DNA from: Agrypnia vestita
Lineage: Eukaryota; Arthropoda; Insecta; Trichoptera; Phryganeidae
NCBI GenBank assembly: GCA_016648135.1
Contig: JADDOH010000481.1
Coordinates: 157,550-221,549, forward strand
DNA length: 64,000 bases
Direction of reading: 5' to 3'
Shown piece by piece: positions 34,971 through 45,400 of this stretch; the stretch's first letter is position 1, and each line of letters opens with the position of its first letter. The notes below the pieces were generated by a model that did no database searches, was not told where the DNA came from, and was given only the letters and a program-made list of their open reading frames with translations. Position numbers and translations under genes: made by a program.

Positions 34971-35750
34971 GGCCGGCCGCACTTTGGATACAAATTATTA
35001 CGTAGGTACGTATTCGTATGATTATTTTCGTACGCATTGGAGCGCGCACATTGATTTCGTCTTGCGTTGTCATGATCAGTTACATTGCGCATTTCTCCAA
35101 TGACGTTTGTGCCAAATGAATAATTTGTATCTTATGGAAAACTCTCTTCTGACTCATAGGCAGCTACGGCGTCGTTGGCATTGAAGAACCAAATGGGTGA
35201 ACGAAATATAATATACTAGAAGGGATGAATTTGGTAAATTCCATCATATTATGGCAGACTTAAATAATGACAAATTTCATGACTATCTATCTAATAGATT
35301 CAGAAATGCTGGGGAGAATCCAAGTGCAACGAGAGCTCATAACATTGAAGAAATATTGAAAAGTTTTTTTGTTCGAAGTACATAATTATACCTCACATAA
35401 TTATACTTTATTAAACTAAATGATTTAATTGACAAGTATTTTTAGTTCTTTAGAGATTCTCCGCCATGATCTTCACTGATGGTCACGCAGTTGAATCGCT
35501 TTGGTCCCACAAACTTTTGTGGTCATGTATCAAATTGACAAAATTTTCAATATCCATCGTACGAAATCGCAAAAATTTCCCAACAAATCCGGATCGTGTC
35601 GGATGTCGCATCTATACATGCGTACACTACTAAATCGTTTACAGTGTGCGATGTTCAGTACTACTTCGAAGGTCAGGAATGTACTTGCATATTCATACGT
35701 ATACGTACTACTCAGTTTCGTACGAAAACGCATCCAGTGTGTGGCCGGCG
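34971..35750. mobile_element. second internally deleted Harbinger-like element
   Basis: Ends GGCCGGCCGCACTTTGGAT and, inverted, CGCCGGCCACACACTGGAT. Subterminal TACGTA/TTCGTACG repeats on both sides. Flanks are CTA and TTA (one mismatch in a 3-bp target). It contains a short HARBI1-like fragment on plus. Superfamily is inferred from the TIR, target size and that fragment. Confidence 0.55.
35212..35385 (+). pseudogene. HARBI1-like nuclease fragment, N- and C-ends joined
   Basis: 57 open codons: RRDEFGKFHHIMADLNNDKF resembles the N-terminal [EF]G.FHH...L..D..+F motif of Harbinger nucleases. The following AGENPSATRAHNIEEILKSF resembles their C-terminal R..R..F..YF tail. The catalytic core between is missing, as in the element at 15457. 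Confidence 0.4.
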
Positions 35751-36163
35751 TTATCCTCATTTATTTAGAGTCCTCTGTAATACTTCCACCATCTATGGCT
35801 CCTCTCACTGCCAAGCCCTGTTTTTCACAAAACAAAATAATGTATTGCCAACTTGACAACAACAAGGTTTATTGGATATAGCAGTCCTATTACAAATATT
35901 GATCTAATATAGGTTTTTTCAATATTATTATATTTGTATGTAAATCTATACAGGGTTATTTGGAAAACATTAATAACCTCGCAGGACTATATTCCTGCCT
36001 TGATTATGAGTCGAAAATATCAATAGTTATGGAGATAGGCGACATCAATTGCATATTTTTTTCAATATTTCTTACTTATTTTTTGTAAAACGTTGGACAG
36101 TAACTTATATCGATTACGAAAAATTCATTTGATTCAATGCGAGTTAAATAAAATGGTAAAAAC

Positions 36164-37699
36164 TAGGGATGGGTCGTCGACGTATTTACCGTCGACGAAA
36201 CGAGACCGTCCACGTCCATCCATCGACGAGACGATCAACTAGTTGAATTTGTCAACTAGTTGACGCGTCAACTTCGTTACGCGGACGTCGCGGACGTTCT
36301 ATCTAAACATCGGGACGATGGTCAACTGTCTACGGTTCAACGCGACGCTTCTCGACGGCTCAACCGTTGGCTATTTTTATGATGTTAATTTTTAAAATTT
36401 AAAGAAGTTCGAAGGAATATAGTTTCGGGGAAAGTAAAACCGCTACTTAAATAAATATTTTATTATTTATTTGTTTACGCACATTATAGGCTTTTACATA
36501 TTGTTTTATATACTTCTTTCTATATATAACAAAGAAAGAAGTAGGTATACACAGCAATATCAGGTGTTAGCAGTAAAATATAAATATAAACTACAAATAT
36601 AAGCAGTGAAAGTATTGGGTATAAGCATTAAAATGTGAGTAAATAAAATGGAAGGAAACATTGATTTTGCGTAATAAAGACACCAGTTATGAGGTGCGGT
36701 AAAAAATACTTTACATTTGAGATGTTATATAGAAATTTATTGAAGAATACATCTTTCAAAGTCAGGCTTTCACTTTGTGGTGACATTATTAATAAATAAA
36801 TATATCTGTATTATTTGTCAACTTTAGTTTAAGGCTCAATCTGAGAAAAGGAACATTGTTCCCGAAACATGTAAAAAACCAATAAAAAGTGGTGTAAACA
36901 AAATTATAATAAATTTATTTTTTTATCTATAAAGTTGAAAATAGGGAATTTTTAATAAAAATTAATTAAACCTAAATTCAAGATTATATTACATATATAA
37001 TAATTAATGTTGGACTCCTGAATAAGGACCATAGTTAGGTATAGAAAATTTTATTCCCTACAAGTATGTTTATCATTTATATGCTAAAGTTGAAAAGTAA
37101 GGAAATAACACAATAATTAAATTTTTGCATCCCTTTTCAGGTAGATATAAGAAGTCGAGATCGATCGAATAAAATATTGATTTTAGAAAAATATCTAGCC
37201 GGCCTGTTAATTAATAATAGTTCAATAAAAAATAAAATAATTAAACAGAATTGTTTTATTTTATACAGCGTAAAATTGGGAATTCACCGAATCGTTGCAC
37301 GTGACATCACAAAAAATCAAGTAAAAAAATAATAGCTTATTAAGCCTATCTCGCCCTACGCATGTATTCAAATTTCAAATCTCTAGTCATAGTTCGTGTA
37401 CACAGATCTGCACTCTATGGTAGTGTACTTTAGAGTTGAAATGAAATTACCCGTCAAGCCGTCTATGACGTCTATGGCATCTACAAGTCAAGATGAGAGA
37501 GAAATAAACGGAGACGTTTTGTCTTGCTCTCGCTCGTTGCTTTGCATTGCGTTTATCTCGAATCCTCCACCGATCACGGCGACCGCTGTCCACCGTCTAC
37601 GAATTCAACTAGTCCACGCGATAAACGTAAACGGTCGACGCGTCGATGCAACGTCAACGGTTGATTTCAACTAGTCCGTCCATTCAACGCCCATCCCTA
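36164..37699. mobile_element. non-autonomous hAT element, second copy (1536 bp)
   Basis: TIRs TAGGGATGGG / CCCATCCCTA with exact 8-bp duplication GTAAAAAC (36156-36163, 37700-37707). Nearly identical to 24574-26181 apart from short indels; the Copia-borne copy has about 70 bp extra, including a local duplication of an ATTTATAAATAAAT stretch. Frame 37396-37674 inside it is not a gene. Confidence 0.9.
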
Positions 37700-37901
37700 G
37701 TAAAAACCCTGAAAAAATTCCAATTGGAAAACATTCCAATTCGGAGGTTTTTATTATTTTACTTTACTTGTATTAAAGGAAATGAATTTTTCATATTCGA
37801 TATAAGTTACTGTAATGATAGTCCAATGTTTTACAAAAAATAAGTCAGAAATATTGAGAAAAAAAATGCAAACTTTGATGTCGCATATCTCCATAACGGT
37901 A

Positions 37902-38915
37902 GTTATTGATAACATTGAATCAGCACCGGTTTATATGAAGTCAGGTGTTCCACAAGGATCGGTATTAGGTCCTTTACTTTTCATCATGTACACAAAAGAT
38001 TTATTTGATATCATTACCAAACACGGACTTCTAGCTCACTGTTATGCTGATGACTGGCAACTATACTTCCATTGTTCTCCAAACGATACAAACATACTAA
38101 AACAATCTATCATTCAGTGCATAAATGACGTAAACCTTTGGATGTCCTCGAATAAACTGAAACTTAACCCGACCAAAACTGAGTTCCTTTGGACAGCTAC
38201 CCGAAGACGCCAACACCTGTTGGAAAAACTCCCACTCTCTATTTCAAATATTGACATAATTCCCAAAACTAATGTCAAACTACTTGGAGTCTACTTGGAT
38301 TCAAGCTTGTCTCTTAGTAAACAAATTAATAGCACAACCAGCTCTGCATTCTATCATTTACGCCGCATTAAATCTATTCGCAAAAGCATCCCAACAGAAG
38401 CAACAAAATCACTAATAAATGCATACGTTATCTCTCGCTTAGACTACTGTAATGGTATCTACGCTCATCTCCCGAAACAGGAAATAAACAAATTACAATC
38501 TGTATTTAATGCCGCCGCAAGACTCATTACCGGCGTTTCAAAGTTTGCGCACATCTCAAACCATCTTCAAAACCTTCACTGGCTTAGATGTCCAGAGAGG
38601 ATTGAATATAAGCTTTGCCTTACAATATTTAAGGCTATTCACAACATGGCCCCTCAATACATAACCGACTTCTGCATTCCATTCTCCGCAAATAATAGAC
38701 AACTAACACTTCGCTCAGCATCAACATCTAATACAAATAGGTTAGCTGAAGTAAATCGCGTCCACAAAACTAATTTCGGTGATCGTGCTTTCGCGGTGGC
38801 TGGACCAAAGTTATGGAACAAACTACCTAATAAACTGAGACAAACAGACAGCTTACCACTGTTCAAAAAACAACTTAAGACGCATTTATTTAGACAATCC
38901 TATAAAAACCTATAG
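37902..38915 (+). pseudogene. CR1/L2-type LINE reverse transcriptase, 5'-truncated
   Basis: About 337 open codons beginning inside the RT domain: [14 protein letters not shown], catalytic YADD in [52 protein letters not shown], then the conserved C-terminal tail [18 protein letters not shown] and [11 protein letters not shown]. The family is the CR1/L2/Rex1 group by motif wording. The endonuclease and the RT N-terminus are missing, as is typical of 5'-truncated LINE insertions, so it cannot move itself. The frame's extension to 37815 is host fold-back sequence. Confidence 0.85.
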
Positions 38916-39197
38916 AATCTGACCACAACAACGCTAGCTAATGTTTTCCACTCATATTGTGCACTCCGCGAAAACACATAATTCTTTCAGGGACTTACAA
39001 ACTATTATAGTACTCAATTTTAATTCCACTTCTTGTATGCCACCTAGTGAATAAGTAATAGTAAATAAGTTTTTTCTTTTCTAGCAGTAAGTTGTCTTGT
39101 AAGATAATAATTTCTCTGTGTAAAGCGCCCTTGAGGTGAGTATTTCGCGAAAACGGCGCTATACAAATTATCCAATTATTATTATTATTATTATTAT
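38916..39197 (+). repeat. LINE 3'UTR with CGCTATACAAA and (ATT)n tail
   Basis: Ends GAAAACGGCGCTATACAAATT followed by an ATT microsatellite (about 39176-39197), the characteristic short-repeat 3' terminus of CR1/L2-type elements. Marks the right end of the insertion. Confidence 0.75.
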
Positions 39198-39773
39198 TGG
39201 TATTATATGTCGACCACAATCAAAAGACCATTTCCTAGCTTTGTCCGGTAAGAAGAAAGCAGGGGAAAGTTGCTTGGCAAGCCCGTATTACCAGCCTCAA
39301 TATTATAAATATTCCAAATAAATATATATATGTTAGTTTAAAAAAGGTTACTAGAAAAACTTATTTTGTATTCATTTTTTGCATCGTAACAGCACACATA
39401 TTTTTTGCGCACATTCTTTTGAATGCGGTGTAGCTATAGGTCTTGAACATTTTCGACTCATAATCAAGGCAGGATTATAGTCCTGCGAGGTTATTTATGT
39501 TTTACAAATAATCCTGTATACATACTAGAAATTTATTTTCCTGAAATTGTATTTGAGAATTTTCTACTAATTTCTAGTACATTCCATATGGTATTCCACG
39601 ACATTACAGAATATTTGAGATGTTCCATTCATTTGTATAATATTCCATATGGTGTTCCACAATATTCCAGAATATTCAAGATATTCTATTAATTTTTGTA
39701 ACATTCCATAACTGGTTCCAAGAAATACTAGATCATTTGAGATTCTTTCAGTAATTTGTTCTAGAGCTTTCTA

Positions 39774-39916
39774 TTTTTTTTAATAGAGATGCATACACGG
39801 AACAATCTTTATATCAATATTCTTAATATTTTGAAGTTTAAAATACTTGCGCTATGAAGGACTAACCTGGTGATCTCCTGGAACAAGGCTCGAACCTAGA
39901 CGAGTATGTAATTAGG
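39774..39916 (-). mobile_element. tRNA-derived SINE, degraded copy
   Basis: Plus strand shows TTTTTTTAATAGAGATGCATACACGGAA, ATCAATATTCTTA, CGCTATGAAGGACTAAC and GGCTCGAACCTAG, i.e. the inverse of the 40686 SINE with many substitutions. Confidence 0.55.
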
Positions 39917-40269
39917 GGTAGGCAGAGAGGATAGAACGCCACACCATCCTTTCCTGGCACACGATTTTTGCTTCAACCACATTCATACATCTTCTCATGC
40001 ACATTTTTTGATTATTGAAGCTCTTAATATAGCCATTAATATTTGGTTTATCTGATCATGCTAGTCTTTCCTGAACCCCTTCTGATCCTGCTGCCTTCGA
40101 TACTCGCCTCATATATTTTCTTTACCGCCCTCTCCCCCATCAAACTAATGTTCCAGCAATCATTTCTTCATTCTGCCTATTACACCACAGTCAGCCTGTA
40201 ATAATAAATGACTAAGTGATTCTGTTACAAAACCTCTAGAAGTCATTTCAAGGGTCTCATAAAATATTA

Positions 40270-40620
40270 ATTATGCAATACAGGTGTCTCATAGCTAGTA
40301 GCAAAAACTTTACAGATGGATTCCTGCCTTGATAATGAGTCGAAAATGTTTGAAAATGAAAATGATCAATATTTCTGACTTATTTTGCAAAAAGTTTGAC
40401 CATCATTACAGTAACTTTTACATGAATTATGAAAAATTCATTGGAATAAAATGATAAAAACCTTGCAAAAATTGAAAATAGAATCGTTTTTAGAAGGTTT
40501 TTGAAATATTATATTATATAAACCTTGCATAAATTGAATTATTAATATTATATTATGAAACCCTGCAAAAATTGAAAAAAAAAATTAGAAGGTTTTTATC
40601 ATTTTATTTGAGAATTGACA
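40270..40620. repeat. fold-back family member (CTTGCAAAAATTG)
   Basis: Contains TCATAGCTAGTAGCAAAAACTT, CTGCCTTGATAATGAGTCGAAA, AATATTTCTGACTTATTTTGCAAAA and a tandem AACCTTGCAAAAATTGAA (about three times at 40460-40575). Shares these blocks with 32508, 35952 and 60601. Confidence 0.6.
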
Positions 40621-40685
40621 CGTAATAAAAAATATAAAAAGATAATTTCTCATAAAAAAGAAAGAAAAAAATTGGGGAAATAAAA

Positions 40686-40864
40686 GTAGCTTGTTGGACT
40701 TGTGGTTAGGACTCTCGCCTCGTGATCCAAAGGTCGCGGGTTCGAATCTCACTCCAGACAAGCAAGTTAGTCCTATTTTCATAGCACAAGCGTTTAGCTT
40801 AATTTGAAAATAGTAAGAATATTGATGTGACATGAATTCCGTGTTCGCATCTCTATTTTTTTTA
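40686..40864 (+). mobile_element. tRNA-derived SINE, best copy
   Basis: Head GTAGCTTGTTGGACTTGTGG with pol III A box (TGTGGTTAGGACTC) and perfect B box (GGTTCGAATCTC) 45 nt later. The tRNA-unrelated body is CAAGTTAGTCCTATTTTCAT ... GATGTGACATGAATTCCG ... GTTCGCATCTC, with an A/T-rich tail. Minus copies at 34000-34148 and 39774-39916. Confidence 0.8.
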
Positions 40865-40869
40865 AATAA

Positions 40870-41780
40870 AAAAGAAATAAATAAAAAAACCGCCGTGGGC
40901 GCGTAATTCAAATTTACGATTTGATGCGATGCGCCTACCTATTTGGATTGAAAAAAACTTAAACAGTTAATTTTCTGGTACCTACATATTATGTATGCAG
41001 TCGTACGAAAAAATATTTTTCATTTTAAATAGATGTAGGTATAAATAGTTTTTTTACTATCACATCTAATTAATATTCTATTTATATATCATTTATATTT
41101 TCACACTAGGGCCTTGAAATAGAATTGATTCATTATGGCTCTCGGTCTTCGAGTCCAGTTTCATCTCCAAGTTCATATAGTTATTTAACCGTCATTAATT
41201 TCTTTTGATCTCCTTAGGTATATCCATTCGCCGCAATGCACCTCTGGTTAATTTTTCTATTGAACAGATTTATGCCCTAGATACCCTAATTTCAGCGATT
41301 GCTGGTAGATTTTGATAACCGTACCAAAAAAAGGTACCATGAAAGTTTTAAACAATCGCGTATATTTTATTCAGCCAAGCGGAAACTATTGCCAACTTTT
41401 TAGAAAGTCACTCATTCATAATTTGTGAACTACGAGAACGAAGTCTTAGCTTAGATTTTTATATTAATTAATTAATAACATATTCAATTAAAAAGTAATC
41501 GATAGAATTTGGCTACTACGTTCAGAGTTTTTAGAAATTTTCATTAGCGGGACCGCCGACCTACTTATAGAGTTTTGAAAATCCCGTTATTTCCGGCGAG
41601 CTCTCTTAAGGGTACGCAAATATAAATGTCTGAAACATAAAATAAAGGAGGATCGAATGGCGCAATTATTTTATTGTGTCATCATTCTCAACAACTTTCA
41701 CAATATCAAATGAAAATTATCAAGAAGAGATTCGGGAAGCCGCCAGCCACCATAGTTTTCGAGAAATGCCTAGAACTTAA
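40870..41780. other. intergenic upstream of BiP, nothing identified
   Basis: AT-rich with no supported frame or repeat ends. The BiP regulatory region begins at about 41780. Confidence 0.4.
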
Positions 41781-41860
41781 CGTGGGCCAATCACGTAAAG
41801 CCAACTCGTGGAATGTGGACCAATGAAGTAACTGTTTTTGAAACGTCATCCGAAAACGGA

Positions 41861-41879
41861 CCAATGATGTTAGTCCACG
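41861..41879 (+). promoter_or_regulatory. ER-stress response element (ERSE)
   Basis: CCAATGATGTTAGTCCACG is an exact CCAAT-N9-CCACG ERSE, the NF-Y plus ATF6/XBP1 site that drives BiP induction in the unfolded-protein response. Two more CCAAT boxes lie at 41787 (CCAAT-N9-CCAAC) and 41820. A TGACG-containing site (inverse of CGTCA) lies at about 41844. It lies 66 bp upstream of the inferred start site. Confidence 0.85.
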
Positions 41880-41893
41880 AAGATCACTAGCGC

Positions 41894-41930
41894 TAAATAA
41901 TGGCCGGCGGTCGCGAACAGCACCTCAGTC
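41894..41930 (+). promoter_or_regulatory. BiP core promoter: TATA-like box and initiator
   Basis: TAAATAA at 41894-41900 and TCAGTC at 41925-41930 (arthropod Inr; inferred +1 A at 41927) are spaced 33 bp apart. The second BiP copy keeps both with the same spacing, which supports function. Confidence 0.7.
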
Positions 41931-42474
41931 TTCTTTCAATAGTCGGAAAAATAAGTGGGTACCTTGGATAGTGACTCGGAAAGTGAATCGATTGTGATTT
42001 ACACATTAATTCTCAGGTAAATGTAAAACTATCGCAGCATACCTCTTTTCTTTAAGCATCTTTCGATTTATATCTGCATTTGCCGCTGTATCGTGCGAGT
42101 TATTCTTGGATTTTTGACATTGTGCTATGGTGGGCAGCCGCCGGATTTGCCGAGTGCCATGTCATCGAATTGTTACACGTTGTTAATTTGTCGGGCTGAA
42201 TACACCTTTTTCTGTCCAAAACCTTTGTAAAATCGTGTATTCAATTCACATTTGGTTTAAAATTGTGCGATTCCATTTATAAATTTGACAAGTTGCGTAC
42301 GTCATCAACGTCGTAGAACACGAGTGTATAAATTTCATCAAGTGAAAATTCGGCGTCTGAATTGTTCTGGAATTATTCAAGCATTGGCATTGTGCGGTCT
42401 GTTAATGGATCGTTTTGTTTTTGTTGTAGGGGATTTATAATTTTCATCGAGAAGTTCTGTCAAACTAATTCACA

Positions 42475-45400
42475 ATGAGATTGTGTATTCTGGGAGCGTT
42501 CTGCCTCTTGGCAGTGGTTGTTTTCGCAGAGGAGAAGAAAGAAAAGGATAAGGACATTGGAACTGTCGTAGGAATCGATCTGGGAACCACGTATTCATGG
42601 TCAGTAATCTTTTATTGTGAGAAATCTGATAGAATGCCGTCCAATGATTTTTCTAAGAACACTGCTTAGTTTTAGGTTTCAACTTCGTATTGCTTTATTG
42701 ATATTTAATTATTACCCCTTTTCAAGATTAGAACGTTCATAGCCCATTTATCAATAGTTTGGGAGAGATAATGTATTTTTTTTTCTTATCTGAGTGGGAG
42801 TTTGTCGATTTTGAGATGGAAGCTACTAGAAAAAGGGCCAGTTTAATCAGGAGTAAGAGTAATAGTTTTAATATACTTTATTATGCTTTTTGCTTAAGTA
42901 TTGCCAATGACCAAACAACTGGCACTGAGATTACTATTAATTTTCACAAAATAGTATGTCTAATATTTTAGGAAGATAGTGACAAGTTAATTAATAGTGG
43001 CATGCATTGGAGATTGTAGTTGACATTTCATGAGATGCTTTTTTAGTTTTCCTATCTAATTTTTCAATTTGAATTCTGAATTTTATCAAAATATCAATAT
43101 TATACATTTAGCAAAAACATATATTTTAGTCTCTCGTTCGTAACTCTCAAAAATCTTCAATGAATCGAGTTGTAACATTATTGTGAGCATTATTTATATA
43201 TTGTTATTTATTTGGGAAAAATGACATTTCAGCGTGGGAGTGTACAAGAATGGACGTGTGGAGATCATTGCTAATGACCAGGGTAATCGTATCACTCCAT
43301 CCTACGTGGCTTTTACCGCTGAGGGTGAGCGTCTCATCGGAGATGCGGCCAAGAATCAGCTCACCACTAACCCAGAGAACACAGTTTTCGACGCTAAGCG
43401 ACTCATCGGTCGGGAGTGGTCCGATTCCACCGTGCAACATGATGTCAAGTTCTTCCCCTTCAAGGTGAGCACCTGATATGTTAAACATTTTATTTATCTT
43501 ATAAAACATATATTTGTGAGTGTTTATTAGACAAGAATAAAAATTCTTCATTTATAAATTTATATTTCTTTTCTATTGAAATATTTTAAAATGCTTTTAA
43601 CATTTAGGGCAATCCGTAAAGTACGTCACACGTTAATGGGGAGGGAGGGGGTCGACGAATTGTGACATTGTGTGACAAGGGGTGGGAGGGGTCCTAAGTT
43701 TTGTGATGTCACATTTCAAAATCTAATACTTACATCTAAGAGTTAAAATGCCAAATTTGAACTATTAAAGAAAAACTAAAAATATTTCCAATCTGTGTGA
43801 ATATAAGGTTTAAATTGTTTTGTTGGAGAGTTCACACTCGCTCTACTAGTGTCACGCGCTGGTCGCCTGTGAGCCCTTTGATAAATGCACAAATGCCGCC
43901 ACATGTGCCGCACTTCGCCGTGATTTGATTGTTTATATTTTATTAGACAATTGACTTTCGCAGAGTCCCAGGCACTGTTCTCGGCTCCCCTCTCTGCAAT
44001 GCGATGGACCCGGCACCCGCACGGTGAATCCATCGAATGCTAAGTGTTTCGTCTATTCGTCAATTTCTAAATGTAAAATTGCTAAATATGTGACGTCACA
44101 CTAGGGAGGGGGGGTCTCACAAATGTGACCAACTGTGACAAGGACGGGGAGGGGTCAAAAAATCACAATATTAGTGTGATGTACGTTACAGATGACCCCT
44201 TTCTGCAAACATTTCCCAGACTGTTATGAACATTCATACAGCTAGATAATGAGGTTATTCATTTTTAGGTTGTCGAGAAAAACAGCAAACCCCATGTGGA
44301 AGTAGCCACCAGTCAGGGCAACAAGATCTTCGCCCCCGAAGAGATCTCTGCCATGGTCTTGGGAAAGATGAAGGAAACTGCCGAGGCGTACCTCGGAAAG
44401 AAGGTCACCCACGCTGTCGTCACCGTTCCGGCTTACTTTAATGACGCCCAGCGTCAAGCCACCAAGGATGCCGGAGTCATCGCCGGCCTCAATGTCATGA
44501 GAATCATCAACGAGCCAACTGCCGCCGCCATCGCTTACGGCCTTGACAAAAAAGATGGGGAGAAGAACGTTCTCGTGTTCGATCTCGGCGGTGGAACTTT
44601 CGATGTCTCCCTTTTGACCATCGATAACGGAGTGTTCGAAGTCGTGGCCACCAACGGAGATACCCATTTGGGAGGTGAAGACTTTGACCAGCGCGTCATG
44701 GATCACTTCATCAAGCTGTACAAGAAGAAGAAGGGCAAGGACATCAGGAAGGATAACAGGGCCGTGCAGAAGTTGAGGAGAGAAGTAGAGAAGGCGAAGA
44801 GAGCGCTGTCTGCCAGTCACCAGGTCAGGATTGAGATTGAATCCTTCTTCGAAGGAGATGATTTCTCTGAAACTCTCACCCGTGCCAAATTTGAAGAGTT
44901 GAACATGGATCTCTTCAGGTCGACCATGAAGCCAGTGCAAAAGGTAATATATTTTGGTCATTATAATTTTAAATTATTTTTGCGAATAACCCTTGATCTC
45001 AAAATCTACATGAGCTGTAGTAATATATTACCAAATGTTGAGCATTGAATATTTTGATTTTACGAGTTTGTCACTGCTGATGGCTAAATTTTGTGTCCGA
45101 TCTGTACAGGTGTTGGAGGATGCTGACATGAACAAGAAGGATGTTGATGAGATTGTATTAGTGGGAGGCTCCACTCGTATCCCCAAGGTGCAGCAGCTGG
45201 TGAAGGAACTGTTCGGAGGCAAGGAACCATCTCGAGGTATCAACCCTGATGAGGCTGTAGCGTACGGTGCTGCTGTTCAGGCTGGAGTACTTAGTGGTGA
45301 GTGTCACTGTGCTGCAGTGGGCTGAAACAGAATTCATAAATGCTAATATTTATTTGATGACACCGCATGTCGAATAAAACTCAAATTAGCAGTGGGAAGA

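Larger units (their letters stand above)
35952..39525. mobile_element. fold-back element split by two later insertions
   Basis: The left arm (CAGGGTTATTTGGAAAACATTA, TCCTGCCTTGATTATGAGTCG) is mirrored at 39445-39525 (CGACTCATAATCAAGGCAGGA, AACAAATAATCCTGTATA). The interior is broken by a hAT copy (36164-37699) and a truncated LINE (about 37903-39197). Removing both leaves about 740 bp resembling the fold-back at 32508. Confidence 0.65.

Noticed and set aside
37396..37674. 92-aa frame also seen at 25953-26156
   Set aside because: Lies within both copies of the non-autonomous hAT element. No similarity to transposase and a shared spurious frame.
44242..44961. 239-aa minus-strand open frame
   Set aside because: Exact antisense shadow of the largest BiP exon, whose biased codons keep the complement open.
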